Shown here in pieces: positions 18,019 through 26,053 of a stretch of 64,000 nucleotides of DNA (position 1 is the stretch's first letter; each line of letters opens with the position of its first letter). A model generated the notes under the pieces. It was given only the letters and a program-made list of their open reading frames with translations. It ran no database searches and was not told where the DNA came from. The DNA is from Chloroflexi bacterium UBA6077 (GTDB taxonomy: Bacteria; Chloroflexota; UBA6077), in the NCBI GenBank assembly GCA_002436065.1, contig DIXP01000109.1, forward strand, positions 31,045-95,044, given 5' to 3'. The position numbers and the translations under genes were made by a program.

Positions 18019-18858
18019 ATGGAAACCCTTCCCGCCCACAATACAGGCCCCACCTACTCCGTCGGCGATGCCGCTCGACTGGCCGGCGTGAGCCCCGCTA
18101 CGGTGCGCCTCTACGAGCGCGAAGGGCTGCTCAAGCTTGGAAGGACGCCCGGCGGCCACCGGTACCTGACCGCTTCAGACCTGGATACCCTTAAGCGAAT
18201 CCGTACCCTGCGCCGGACCCAGGGGATGGCGCTGGAGGCAATTCGCCGGGAACTGCAGCAGGCGAGCACTGCCCAACCCACGCCGGATATCTCCACGGCC
18301 ACGGTGGAAGGCGCTGCCCACCACCCAGGCCCCCGACTGCGAGTGCTGCGTCAGCGCCGGGGCCTTACCCTGCGCGAGGTTGCCCATAGGGCGGGGATCT
18401 CTCCCTCTTTCCTCTCCACCTTCGAAAGAGGCCAAACGGGCATCTCCGTCGCCCGCCTCCAGAGGCTGATGAGCGCCTGTGGCACCAACATGGTGGACCT
18501 CTTCGCCGATCCGGACCGGGACCGGCGCAAGCTGGTCCTTCCCCACGAGCGCCCCAGCCTGCCCCTGGACGACAACTCCGTCCTGATCCAGGATCTTGCG
18601 GTGGGACCGCGCCAGATGGAGATCCAACTCTGGACACTGCAGCCGGGCGCGGGCAACGATACCCCCTACACCCATCAGGGGGAGGAGGCGATGTACCTCC
18701 TCTCAGGTGCCCTGGAGGTGCACCTGAACGAGGTCGAGAGCTACACCCTTACGCCCGGCGCCTGCCTCTACTTCTCCAGCTCCGAGCCCCACCGCTGGCG
18801 CAACAACGGCCCCGACCCCGCCATCGTCCTCTGGGTCAACACCCCACCCACCTTCTAG
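18019..18858 (+). CDS. Regulator with MerR-type HTH, XRE-type HTH and cupin domains
   Basis: A 279-aa protein with three modules. Residues about 12-75 form a MerR winged HTH (YSVGDAARLAGVSPATVRLYEREGLL). Residues about 108-165 form an XRE HTH (LRVLRQRRGLTLREVAHRAGISPSFLS). Residues about 180-278 form a cupin sensor ending in YTLTPGACLYFSSSEPHRWRN. XRE-cupin regulators commonly control amine, amino-acid or puuR-type pathways, and this gene follows a GabT-like gene on the same strand. Two separate DNA-binding heads in one chain are unusual. A copy of its last 125 bp lies as a broken fragment at 24159. Confidence 0.8.
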   Translation: METLPAHNTGPTYSVGDAARLAGVSPATVRLYEREGLLKLGRTPGGHRYLTASDLDTLKRIRTLRRTQGMALEAIRRELQQASTAQPTPDISTATVEGAAHHPGPRLRVLRQRRGLTLREVAHRAGISPSFLSTFERGQTGISVARLQRLMSACGTNMVDLFADPDRDRRKLVLPHERPSLPLDDNSVLIQDLAVGPRQMEIQLWTLQPGAGNDTPYTHQGEEAMYLLSGALEVHLNEVESYTLTPGACLYFSSSEPHRWRNNGPDPAIVLWVNTPPTF

Positions 18859-18884
18859 CCCGATTCCATCTCGAAACTAGCCAA

Positions 18885-18988
18885 CTAGTGGTCGACCAAA
18901 CTGGATTTGGTAGGTGGCGAAGCCGCCCGCGCTCCCAGCATAGACTGCCAGATGGCAGCCTGTCATAATCAATTTGGTCGACCACTAG
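18885..18988. mobile_element. Small inverted-repeat element (MITE-like), copy A
   Basis: A 104-bp element with perfect 16-bp ends, CTAGTGGTCGACCAAA at 18885-18900 and its reverse complement at 18973-18988. It shares the internal segment GGATTTGGTAGG(T/C)GGCGAAGCCGCC with copies at 30925 and 32692 but lacks their central 24-bp-arm hairpin. The CTAG at each end could instead be a 4-bp target duplication of the YTAR type made by IS701-family transposases. It has no coding capacity. Confidence 0.7.
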
Positions 18989-19094
18989 CCGCCTAGACGC
19001 TCCTTGCTGCCCAGGGCCTGGGCACACTCCAAGTGAGCAGGGAGATGCACAACCATGCATCCCCCTGCTGAATCCCATTTGGTGCCGCGTGTCG

Positions 19095-20225
19095 CTAATT
19101 TGGTTCGCGGACGACGCTGCCCTTGAGCACCGTCAGCGCCGGCTCGAACCGCCGGGTCACCGTCATCTCCTGGCCTTCGGTGTCAGGAAGCAGCCATTCT
19201 CCCTCCTCCAGGTCGAGGACAGTGACGTCGGCCGGAGCGCCAACCTGCAGGGTCCCCAGCTTCGGCACCCGGTCAAGGGCCCGTGCTGGGTTCACGGTGG
19301 ACGCCTGCACCACCTGGTCCATCGTCATGCCCAAAGCCAGGTGCCTGGTCATCATCAGCGGCATGTGGAAGCGAGGGTCCTTGGCAGTGGGCATAGTGAT
19401 GTCGGTGCTGATGATGTCCGGGAGGAAGCCCTGTTCGATCGCCTTGCGGGTCACGTCGAAACTGAAATGGTTACCGCCCGAGGAAGAGTCGAACAGAACA
19501 CCGGCCTCGTGTGCTCCCCAGACGGCGTCGTGGACGTGGCCCTTGCCGTCCAGGATGCCATGGCGCCGGCCGGTGAAGCAGTGCACGAGCATGTCCCCAG
19601 CTTTGAAGTAGGGCAGGATCTCTGGGACCGACGCCACCGACTCCCCAATGTGGACCACCAGCTTGGTGCCAGCAGCATCCGCGGCCTGTCGGGCAGCCTT
19701 CAGGTAGAGGAACGGATTACCCCCTACGATGGGTGCCGACACCCTCAGCTTGATGCCGATCACGATGTCCCGGTTCTCCTCGACGCAGCGGATGGCCGCG
19801 TCGACGTCGACGTGGTTGAAGGCGGCGAACTCGCTCCACTTCAGGTCCACCATGCCTACAGTGGAGAGGTTGACCTCCGCGAAGACACGGGTGCGCGAGG
19901 GCTCAGCGACGTACTTCCGGAATCCGGCAAAACTACCGGTACCAGGGGCACCGCCCTCGACCACCGTCGTCGTCCCACGCAGAAGACAGTCCGTGTCGGC
20001 AATACAGCCGATGCCCACGCCATAGAAAACGTGGCAGTGGGCATCGATAAGGCCTGGTGTCACCAGCTTGCCGGTGACATTGACGACCCTCGCCGCCTGA
20101 CTCTCGGGAATCTGTTCAGCCACCGCTGCAATGGCGTCGCCGGAGATAGCTACGTCTCGCGGGGCATGGAGCCCCTGGGAGGGGTCGATGACGGTGCCGC
20201 CACGCAGCAAGAGATCGTAAGACAT
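19095..20225 (-). CDS. Amidohydrolase (dihydroorotase / deacetylase-like)
   Basis: A 376-aa metal-dependent hydrolase of the amidohydrolase superfamily. Visible ligands include the DAHCHV motif after KLVTPGLI, the GIKLRVSAP stretch whose lysine may be carboxylated, HIGES, HCFTGRRHG, and ISTDI for the last aspartate. The pattern resembles the deacetylase / EF_0837-type group. The start at 20225 (MSYDLLLRGGTVIDPSQG) follows GGAGGT by 7 nt. It lies 43 bp after a TctC/BUG binding protein and is probably cotranscribed with it, so it may process the imported compound. The substrate is unknown. Confidence 0.82.
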   Translation of the reverse strand: MSYDLLLRGGTVIDPSQGLHAPRDVAISGDAIAAVAEQIPESQAARVVNVTGKLVTPGLIDAHCHVFYGVGIGCIADTDCLLRGTTTVVEGGAPGTGSFAGFRKYVAEPSRTRVFAEVNLSTVGMVDLKWSEFAAFNHVDVDAAIRCVEENRDIVIGIKLRVSAPIVGGNPFLYLKAARQAADAAGTKLVVHIGESVASVPEILPYFKAGDMLVHCFTGRRHGILDGKGHVHDAVWGAHEAGVLFDSSSGGNHFSFDVTRKAIEQGFLPDIISTDITMPTAKDPRFHMPLMMTRHLALGMTMDQVVQASTVNPARALDRVPKLGTLQVGAPADVTVLDLEEGEWLLPDTEGQEMTVTRRFEPALTVLKGSVVREPN

Positions 20226-20268
20226 GGCCGGACCTCCGGTAGAATAGATTTCTTGGGGTATTGAGTCT

Positions 20269-21384
20269 CTACTTGGTGGGTGCCGGCGCGGGCGTGGGCT
20301 GCTTGGCCTGCTCGCTCTTGATCGAGGGCATAAGCTGCTTGATCCTCGCTTCCGAGTCATCCCAGTGCTTCTTGTACTCTGGCAGGTCCAAGTGGCGGAC
20401 TATCATCCCCGCTTCCGCAGCCTTCTTCAGGAACTCGGGGTCGCTGTCGACCTTCTTCATCGCCGCGCCGATGATCTGCACGATATCAGGAGACAGGCCG
20501 GCAGGGCCGTCCCATCCCAGGGTCCTGGGCATGACCACGTCGTAACCCATGGACTGCGCAGTCTTGGTATTGGGGAACGCCGCGATTTCCTGGGAGTCGA
20601 AAACGGCGAGGGGCCGAAGATCCCCGCTCTTGAACTGAGCCTGCGAGGAGCTGGGCAGGACACTCCCTGCGTCGATGTGGCCGCCGAGCATGGCAGCCAC
20701 CTGCTCCCCGCTGCCGGTGAAGTGGACCTGGGCGAACTCCACCCCAGCCTTCTGCGCCAGCAGGATCGGGGCCATGTGGCTGGGCGAGCCGATCCCGTTG
20801 TCGCCCATCTTGATACTCCCAGGATTGGCTTTGGCCGCGTCGATCACCTCCTTCATCGTCTTGTAGGGGCTCTTGCCGGGTACCACCAGCCCGAAGGGCT
20901 CATACAGCCCCACGGCGATGGGCGAGAAGCTGCTACGATCGTAGGGTGCGCTGCGGTCCTTATCCAGGTAAGTGTAGATGGTCTGCTCGAGGGAGTTGGC
21001 GGCGAGGGTGTGGCCATCGGGCTTCGCCTTGGCCAACTCCGTCATGCCTATCTGGCCGGACGCACCAGGCTTGGCAGCGACCTGGACGGGTACCCCCAAC
21101 TCCTTCTCCATGTAGGAGCTGAGCAGACGCACCCAGAGGTCGTTAGGACTGCCGGCGGCCGACGCCACGATCACCGTGATGGCCTTGCCCTTCTCGGGCC
21201 AGGCCACCTTGGCGGCAGCCGGGGCTTTGGTTGGTTCGGCGGCCTTGGCGGCGGCCGGCTCCGCAGCCTTGGCAGGGGCCGCGGTGGGTTGTGCAGGTGC
21301 AGGTGCGCTGGTGGTGGCGCATCCCACTGCCACCAGGTTCAACACTACGAGAACCACCATTAGACAGATGCCGAAACGCTTCAT
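20269..21384 (-). CDS. Tripartite tricarboxylate transporter binding protein (TctC/BUG), copy 1
   Basis: A 371-aa lipoprotein (lipobox LVAVGCA near residue 22) with an Ala/Pro/Lys-rich linker of about 45 residues, followed by a BUG-type periplasmic binding domain. Family marks are KAITVIVASAAGSPNDLWVR, GASGQIGMTELAKAKPDG and GHIDAGSVLPSS. No TctA or TctB gene is adjacent, so it must share a membrane part or act as a sensor. The ATG at 21384 follows GAGGAGGAAG. It is nearly identical over its full length to the gene at 27239, including the upstream region, so the two are recent duplicates. The amidohydrolase follows. Confidence 0.88.
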   Translation of the reverse strand: MKRFGICLMVVLVVLNLVAVGCATTSAPAPAQPTAAPAKAAEPAAAKAAEPTKAPAAAKVAWPEKGKAITVIVASAAGSPNDLWVRLLSSYMEKELGVPVQVAAKPGASGQIGMTELAKAKPDGHTLAANSLEQTIYTYLDKDRSAPYDRSSFSPIAVGLYEPFGLVVPGKSPYKTMKEVIDAAKANPGSIKMGDNGIGSPSHMAPILLAQKAGVEFAQVHFTGSGEQVAAMLGGHIDAGSVLPSSSQAQFKSGDLRPLAVFDSQEIAAFPNTKTAQSMGYDVVMPRTLGWDGPAGLSPDIVQIIGAAMKKVDSDPEFLKKAAEAGMIVRHLDLPEYKKHWDDSEARIKQLMPSIKSEQAKQPTPAPAPTK

Positions 21385-21557
21385 TCCTTCCTCCTCTGGT
21401 CGCCCATACGAGAACCGTGTAAGAGACACGACGAAGAGTCGCGCGACTATCGACTGCCAGGGACACGGTTAGGAAGCGCCTCTCGAGGGGACGGGTGAGA
21501 GGCAGACTATGTAGGTGCCATCTTTCACACCTCCTTGTTCACGTTTGCTGTCCTTTA

Positions 21558-23234
21558 TCAGTGCAGCATCGTAGGGCCGGGCTCCATCGACTTGGTGAGC
21601 ACCTCCACTACGCTGGGCCGGCCGTCCTGAGTGGACTGCACCGCTCTCTTCAATGCTGGGCCGAGTTCACGCGGGTCCTCGACCCGCTCGGCGTTGGCCC
21701 CCATGGCGCGGGTCATCGCTACATAGTCTCCGGTCAATGAGATCCACTCATCGTTAGGGCGGAACCCCTTGCGCTGGCTTTGCTTGGAAAGATCCAGACC
21801 CCTATTGTTGGCGATCAGGATCAGTATGGGGATACGGCACCGGACGGCCGTCTCCACATCCATTCCAGTCATGCCGAAGGATCCATCGCCGATCACGTCC
21901 ACCACCGTCATGTCCGGCCGGGCGATCTTGGCACCCATCGAGGCCCCCAGCGACCAGCCCATGGTGCTCTGGCCGCCATAGCCGACGAACGAGTGAGGAA
22001 CCGGTGCCACGTAATGGTGGCTGGTATAGCCCCTGCCCGCGCCGGAGTCGTGGAGGACGATGGTGCGTCGGGGGTCCAGATTCCGCATCAGTTCCCAGGT
22101 CACCCGATAAGGGTTGATCGGTACTTCGTCGGAGGTGAGCACAGGCATCCACTCCGCCATCCACTCCTGCCGGACCCGTGCGACCTCAGCAGAAACGGGC
22201 GCCGCATCCCGCCGCGCACCGCCGAGCCGGTCCCGCACCGCCTCGACCATTTGCCGCAGTACCAGCTTTGCGTCCCCCACCAGTCCGACTTCCACGGGGT
22301 AGTTCTTGCCGATCTCCCTCACGTCGGCGTCTGCCTGGATCAGCTTTGCACCTTCCGGCAACTTCGCCCACTGACTGGTCGCAGCGGCCTTAAAGCCACA
22401 TCCTATGGAGAGGACGACGTCGGCCTCGCGGGCGAAAACGATCGCTGGTTTGGTCGAATATAGGCTCTGGGGATAGCCACCGAGGCCCAGGGCCAGGGGA
22501 TGGTCCTCCGGGAAGCTGCTCTTGCCGTTCAGCGTGGACATGGTGGGCGCGGCGAGTAGCTCGGCCAGCTCCACTAGTTCCGGCGTCGCATCGGACTTGA
22601 GAACGCCAGCGCCGGAGTAGAGGACGGGCCGTTTGGCAGCCACCAGCAAGGCGGCAGCCTTATCCACATCTACCGGGTCGGCCGCGGAGCGATAGTGCCG
22701 GCCAACCGGTATGTAATTCAGTATCTCCGGGTCGACGTCGGCCGCGGAAACGTCGTTCGGGATCTCTACCACCACGGGTCCCGGCCGCCCCGAGTTAGCC
22801 AGCGTGAAGGCTCGACGCATCAGCTCCGGGATGCGCTGGGGCTTGGTGATGGTAGGGACCCATTTGGTGATCGGCCGGTAGACCTCGGCAACAGCCATCT
22901 CCTGGGTGGCGCCCCGGCCGTAGTGCTCCTGCCGGACCTGCCCCTGCAGCAGGATCACGGACGAGGAGTCAGCGAAGGAGTTGGCAATGCCGGCCACAGC
23001 GTTGGCGCCCCCGGGACCCTGGACACACATGGCCACGCCGATCCGGTTGCTGACCCGGGAAAAACCGTCGGCGATGTCCACAGCCACCCGCTCGTGGCGA
23101 GTGAGGATGCTGCGTATCCGGGGCGCGTCGCGCAGGGAATCGGCGATTTCGTGGATCGAGCCGCCGATGATGCCGGCCACGAACTCCACATCCTCCCCAA
23201 CCAGGGCATTGACGATACCGACTGAGCCTCGCAT
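21558..23234 (-). CDS. Thiamine-diphosphate-dependent enzyme (acetolactate synthase-like)
   Basis: A 558-aa enzyme with the three-domain ThDP fold. E48 in RHERVAVDIADGFSRV is the expected cofactor-activating glutamate. The metal/ThDP motif runs from GDGSFGMTGMD to ILIANNRG near the C-terminus. The middle domain (LVAAKRPVLYSGAGVL) is typical of the acetolactate synthase / oxalyl-CoA decarboxylase / benzoylformate group. The start at 23234 (MRGSVGIVNAL) follows GGGAGG with a 9-nt gap and is preferred over an in-frame codon at 23255. It lies upstream of BUG copy 1 on the same strand with a 173-bp gap. Substrate unknown, probably a 2-oxo acid or acyl-CoA. Confidence 0.82.
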   Translation of the reverse strand: MRGSVGIVNALVGEDVEFVAGIIGGSIHEIADSLRDAPRIRSILTRHERVAVDIADGFSRVSNRIGVAMCVQGPGGANAVAGIANSFADSSSVILLQGQVRQEHYGRGATQEMAVAEVYRPITKWVPTITKPQRIPELMRRAFTLANSGRPGPVVVEIPNDVSAADVDPEILNYIPVGRHYRSAADPVDVDKAAALLVAAKRPVLYSGAGVLKSDATPELVELAELLAAPTMSTLNGKSSFPEDHPLALGLGGYPQSLYSTKPAIVFAREADVVLSIGCGFKAAATSQWAKLPEGAKLIQADADVREIGKNYPVEVGLVGDAKLVLRQMVEAVRDRLGGARRDAAPVSAEVARVRQEWMAEWMPVLTSDEVPINPYRVTWELMRNLDPRRTIVLHDSGAGRGYTSHHYVAPVPHSFVGYGGQSTMGWSLGASMGAKIARPDMTVVDVIGDGSFGMTGMDVETAVRCRIPILILIANNRGLDLSKQSQRKGFRPNDEWISLTGDYVAMTRAMGANAERVEDPRELGPALKRAVQSTQDGRPSVVEVLTKSMEPGPTMLH

Positions 23235-23267
23235 CTGGTGCAACCTCCCAATCAACAGTACTGACTC

Positions 23268-23612
23268 GCTTCTACACGCACATCGAGGGTGATCGGCTTG
23301 CCCTTCTCGGGGTAGTCGATCTTAGCTGCTGTAGGGGCAACCGCCGGAGTTGTAGCCGCCTGCGTGGGTTGCGCCGTAGTTGCGGCGGCGGGATTGGTTT
23401 TGGCTGAGGCGGGCTGCGCGGCTGCGGTGGGTGCGCGGCAGCCTTAGTGGGAGTGGGAGATGGTGCGGCGCCGGCACATCCAACCGCCAGAAGGCTCGCG
23501 GTAGCTAGCAGGCCCGCCAAGTGGACAGACAGAGTCTGCAACTCTCTCCTCCTTGGGTTGTGCTGATCAGGGCGACAACGATTGCTGACCTCCGTACAGG
23601 GCCTTTTTGGTC
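23268..23612 (-). pseudogene. 5' fragment of a TctC/BUG gene (relative of 29657-30790)
   Basis: The − strand reads a lipoprotein signal LLATASLLAVGCAGAAPSPTPTKAA, almost the same as in BUG copy 3. The frame then shifts, and the expected KIDYPEKGKPIT appears in another frame before the homology ends near 23268. The upstream part, including GTGCTGATCAGGGC at about 23565-23579, also matches the leader of copy 3. Only the promoter region and roughly the first 90 codons remain, so this is a dead partial duplicate. Confidence 0.75.
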
Positions 23613-24158
23613 TTCGCTACGTGCCTCGCTGGGTGACTCTGGGGACGCCCATCCAAGCTGGGAAGCCGGCACAATGGCAGTCCTAAACGGTGCCCTTGTG
23701 CCACTGTATGAGGGGGTCTCAACTGCAACGACGCAGAATTAACAAGCCCTGGGTCTCCATATGAGGCACTGGCTCACCGAGAGGGCGGAGCCTTCATCCA
23801 GACCGCCGAAGTTCGCAACACCGAGACGCAGGCGCTCCTGGACGATCTTGAGAGCTTCGTCCCGAACGTACCAATACGTATCGGATTTGAGGAACGACGC
23901 ACTAAGAAGGCAGGCTCAGTAGCCTGGTCCCGTGCGAAATCGGGCCGAACCCTGCGCCCAGGGCGCGCTTTAGAACTGCACCGCACTTGCCGGATGCACC
24001 ACTAGGATCGCCTGACCAGAGATCCCTTTTCCGCCGACCCAAGGCTTCGGGGTTGCTAGGCCGCATCGACGCCAGGACCTGCCACAAAGCCTCGGACGTC
24101 GCGCTTGGACAGCATCCGAACATCATGCATAACGTGCAAGAACCATACCTGACGGATC
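23613..24158. other. Gap with unidentified gene debris
   Basis: No intact gene is visible. On the − strand around 23760-23885 a short open stretch reads KSDTYWYVRDEALKIVQERL and continues with LGVANFGGLDEG, which looks like coding sequence but has no recognisable start or family. The rest looks like unrelated fragments. The stretch lies between a broken BUG gene and a broken cupin gene, so it is probably decayed material from the same duplication history. Confidence 0.35.
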
Positions 24159-24297
24159 GTCCACCTGAACAAGGTCGAGAGCTACACCCTCACGCCCGGT
24201 GCTTGCCTCTACTTCTCCAGCTCCGAGCCCCACCGCTGGCGCAACAACAGCCCCGAACCTACCATCGTCCTCTGGGTCAACCCCACCCACCTTCTAG
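24159..24297 (+). pseudogene. 3' fragment of the MerR-XRE-cupin regulator gene
   Basis: About 139 bp closely matches the end of the gene at 18019-18858, from VHLNEVESYTLTPGACLYF to the stop codon. A 2-bp deletion near the end (GTCAACCCC against GTCAACACCCC) breaks the frame. Nothing upstream matches the rest of the gene. It is a dead 3' end left by duplication and deletion. Confidence 0.8.
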
Positions 24298-24340
24298 CTA
24301 TTGCTCCACCAAGTCGGTCCTGTTTGCGATCGTTTGTGTA

Positions 24341-24368
24341 TTGACAGGGTAACCCTAGGTGGTATGAT
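24341..24368 (+). promoter_or_regulatory. Strong predicted promoter ahead of a structured, non-coding segment
   Basis: A perfect -35 box TTGACA at 24341-24346 and a near-consensus TATGAT at 24363-24368 are 16 bp apart. No protein start follows. The downstream 120 bp are closed by a long stem instead. Confidence 0.55.
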
Positions 24369-24375
24369 CTGAGCG

Positions 24376-24516
24376 TAATGTCAAGGGGTAAGCACTCCGA
24401 GGTGGAGAATCAGGTGCCATCGCTCCCCGAAGGGGGCCCTGCTGGAGTAGTGGCCAGAACGGGGGGATCTGATGCCGGGGATCCTGTCCGGCCGAGTGCT
24501 TACCCAGTTCTCTTTT
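24376..24516 (+). ncRNA. Candidate small structured RNA
   Basis: Eight bases after the TATGAT box a segment begins that is closed by a perfect 12-bp stem: GGGTAAGCACTC at 24386-24397 and GAGTGCTTACCC at 24494-24505. Inner pairings are possible, for example ATCAG at 24409 with CTGAT at 24469, and CCCCGAAGGGG near 24425. A short T-run (TTTTT at 24513-24517) follows the stem by 7 nt. It does not contain the SRP RNA core (GGTCAGGTCCGGAAGG) or a cobalamin-riboswitch core that I can recognise. The alternative is a small transposable hairpin or a bidirectional terminator for the convergent gene. Confidence 0.35.
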
Positions 24517-25022
24517 TACTCCTCTGACAGGTAGAGAACCATTCCCTTCTTCTCCGCCCTTCGCTCGAACCTTTTCTTGTTCGTAACAAACATAGTGCAG
24601 AGCCATAGCTCCCCGGGGAGGGCCTTGACCGGAACTACGAGGTAGTGACGGTCACTGTAGTGACCGAGGAACAGCAACTCCCCATCATCGCCCTCGCAGA
24701 TCATTGCCGGGCTGGCCAGGATCCCTGGCAGGATGGTCTCCGCAACCTGGACGTCCAGCTCCACACCGTGCTTCTCGCAGTAGTGGCAGGTATTCCATTC
24801 CGAGACGTAGACCTCCCGTACCCCGGCCCTCGGCACGAGGATCTGGGCCAGGTGGTCACCACACCGGCCTACCAGGCGAACGCCCGGCCGATCGGGCTTG
24901 AACACCTGCCAGACCAGATCGACGGTGGCCTCTGTTTCAGTCTCAAGATGGTCCAAGGAGAGCATCTCCAGGGAAGCATCGAAGTCGTGACAATTGTACA
25001 TCACGCATCGGATCAGCCCCAC
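24516..25022 (-). CDS. Hypothetical protein, 168 aa
   Basis: Not recognised with certainty. The C-terminal half (ETILPGILASPAMICEGDD, then GHYSDRHYLVVPVKAL, then ELWLCTMFVTNKKRFERR) resembles small phage-type BECR-fold nuclease domains. These share a beta-sheet core with a His and a final Thr/Lys-rich strand. The N-terminal half has cysteines (CHYCEKHG) that might bind metal. The gene stands alone among remnants and runs convergent to the candidate small RNA. The start is uncertain; residues 1-10 may not be part of the protein. Confidence 0.45.
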   Translation of the reverse strand: MGLIRCVMYNCHDFDASLEMLSLDHLETETEATVDLVWQVFKPDRPGVRLVGRCGDHLAQILVPRAGVREVYVSEWNTCHYCEKHGVELDVQVAETILPGILASPAMICEGDDGELLFLGHYSDRHYLVVPVKALPGELWLCTMFVTNKKRFERRAEKKGMVLYLSEE

Positions 25023-25095
25023 GTCAGTCCCACGATAGCCACGCTACTTTTGCGGCTACCTAGTGGATCGTGTAGAACACCTCGCACAGCAGGAT

Positions 25096-25290
25096 ATGTC
25101 GAAGGGGAGCCGTGCCTGTAGTGGGATCGCTAACCAGGAGGGTGGAGTCGGGAAATCACCCTGGCTACCAACCTGGACAGCGCTGTCCAGGTTGGTAGCC
25201 AGGGCAGGGGCAGATCCTCCTGATCGACGCAGATCCACAGGGACATGCCACCGATACCCTTGGGCCAGCCACGCCTACACCAAAGAGTAG
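25096..25290 (+). pseudogene. ParA/Soj-type ATPase remnant
   Basis: The ATG at 25096 leads into a deviant Walker A of ParA type, IANQEGGVGKS, at about 25126-25158. After a 1-bp loss the next frame reads TLATNL. A third frame reads QILLIDADPQGHATDTLG, the Walker A' region of ParA. Three frames are needed, so the gene is dead, and everything after about 25290 is missing. A perfect 46-bp palindrome (25159-25204) lies exactly where the frames change. Confidence 0.75.
25159..25204. repeat. Perfect 46-bp palindrome
   Basis: Left half 25159-25181 (CCCTGGCTACCAACC, then TGGACAGC) and right half 25182-25204 are exact reverse complements with no spacer. It lies inside the parA remnant. It may be a fold-back copy of the parA sequence TLATNL or a protein binding site. 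Confidence 0.85.
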
Positions 25291-25318
25291 GCCAGGAGCT
25301 CTTGCGCCGAGTATTGTT

Positions 25319-25354
25319 GAGGGGCTGGGTGGGTCATGACCCACTCAGCCCCTC
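25319..25354. repeat. Near-perfect 36-bp palindrome downstream of the corrinoid protein gene
   Basis: GAGGGGCTGGGTGGGTCA and TGACCCACTCAGCCCCTC pair over 18 bp with one mismatch and no loop. It lies 39 bp past the stop of the corrinoid gene. No T-run follows on either strand, so it is not a standard terminator. Confidence 0.65.
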
Positions 25355-25392
25355 TCACTGCCGAACGTGAAGCCGGCATACTGGTCAGTTGC

Positions 25393-26037
25393 TCACGACA
25401 GGGTCTGAACGCTTACCAGCCCCTTGGCCAGTGTGACCGCCGACGCGGCCTCTGGTGCGTAACCGTCGGCCCCGATCTGCATGGCATAGGCTTCCGTGAC
25501 CGGGGCGCCCCCGACTATCACCTTCACCTGGTCCCGCAGACCCGATTGCTCCAAGAACTCGATCGTGGTCTTCAGCGCCTGCATGGTGGTCGTCAGGAGT
25601 GCCGACAGGCCAAGGATCTGCGGTTTGTGCTCCTTCACAGCCTCGGCGAAGGCCGCTGGGGACACATTGGTTCCCACGTCGATCACCTCGAAGCCCGACC
25701 CCTCCAGCATCACCGCGACGAGGTTCTTGCCCACATCGTGGAGGTCGCCCTTCACGGTTCCGATGACCACTCGGCCGACCCGCGGGCTCTCCCCCTGCAC
25801 CAGCAGGGGCTTCAGCACCTCCATCGCAGCCTTCATCGCCTTGACCGAGATGAGCACATCCGGCAAGAAGTATTCGTCTCTCTTGAACTTGTCTCCAACC
25901 ACCGCCATGCCGGACATCAACCCACTGTTTATGATGGTCGACGGGTCGATGCCCTCGGAAACCGCCTTCCGAGTCCACGCATCGGCGCCCTTCGGGTCGC
26001 CGGCGATTACGTACTCACTCAATTGCTTAGGATCCAT
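25393..26037 (-). CDS. Corrinoid protein of a methyltransferase system (MtaC/MttC-like)
   Basis: A 214-aa cobalamin carrier. Residues 1-85 form the helical B12-binding cap (MDPKQLSEYVIAGD to MEVLKPLL). Residues 88-214 form the Rossmann domain with the base-off cofactor motif D98-x-H100-x-x-G103 in GDLHDVGKN, followed by GFEVIDVGTNV and VIVGGAPVT. Such proteins carry the methyl group between a substrate-specific methyltransferase and a second methyltransferase. The start follows AAGGGG, 16 bp after the UroD/MtaA-like gene, so the two are one operon with BUG copy 2. No substrate methyltransferase (MtaB, MttB or MtgB type) is in the window. Confidence 0.9.
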   Translation of the reverse strand: MDPKQLSEYVIAGDPKGADAWTRKAVSEGIDPSTIINSGLMSGMAVVGDKFKRDEYFLPDVLISVKAMKAAMEVLKPLLVQGESPRVGRVVIGTVKGDLHDVGKNLVAVMLEGSGFEVIDVGTNVSPAAFAEAVKEHKPQILGLSALLTTTMQALKTTIEFLEQSGLRDQVKVIVGGAPVTEAYAMQIGADGYAPEAASAVTLAKGLVSVQTLS

Positions 26038-26053
26038 ATGACACCCCTTAGCC

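Noticed and set aside
18861..19094. An integrative element attachment site
   Set aside because: The perfect ends belong to a 104-bp element with related copies; no integrase or tRNA is nearby.
19089..20264. A 391-codon + strand frame across the amidohydrolase gene
   Set aside because: It is the mirror of the amidohydrolase codons; the product has no motif and the real gene has a good ribosome site on the other strand.
24376..24516. SRP RNA, 6S RNA or cobalamin riboswitch
   Set aside because: The SRP tetraloop/core sequence and the cobalamin box are absent, and the length is short for 6S RNA, so I report only an unnamed candidate RNA.
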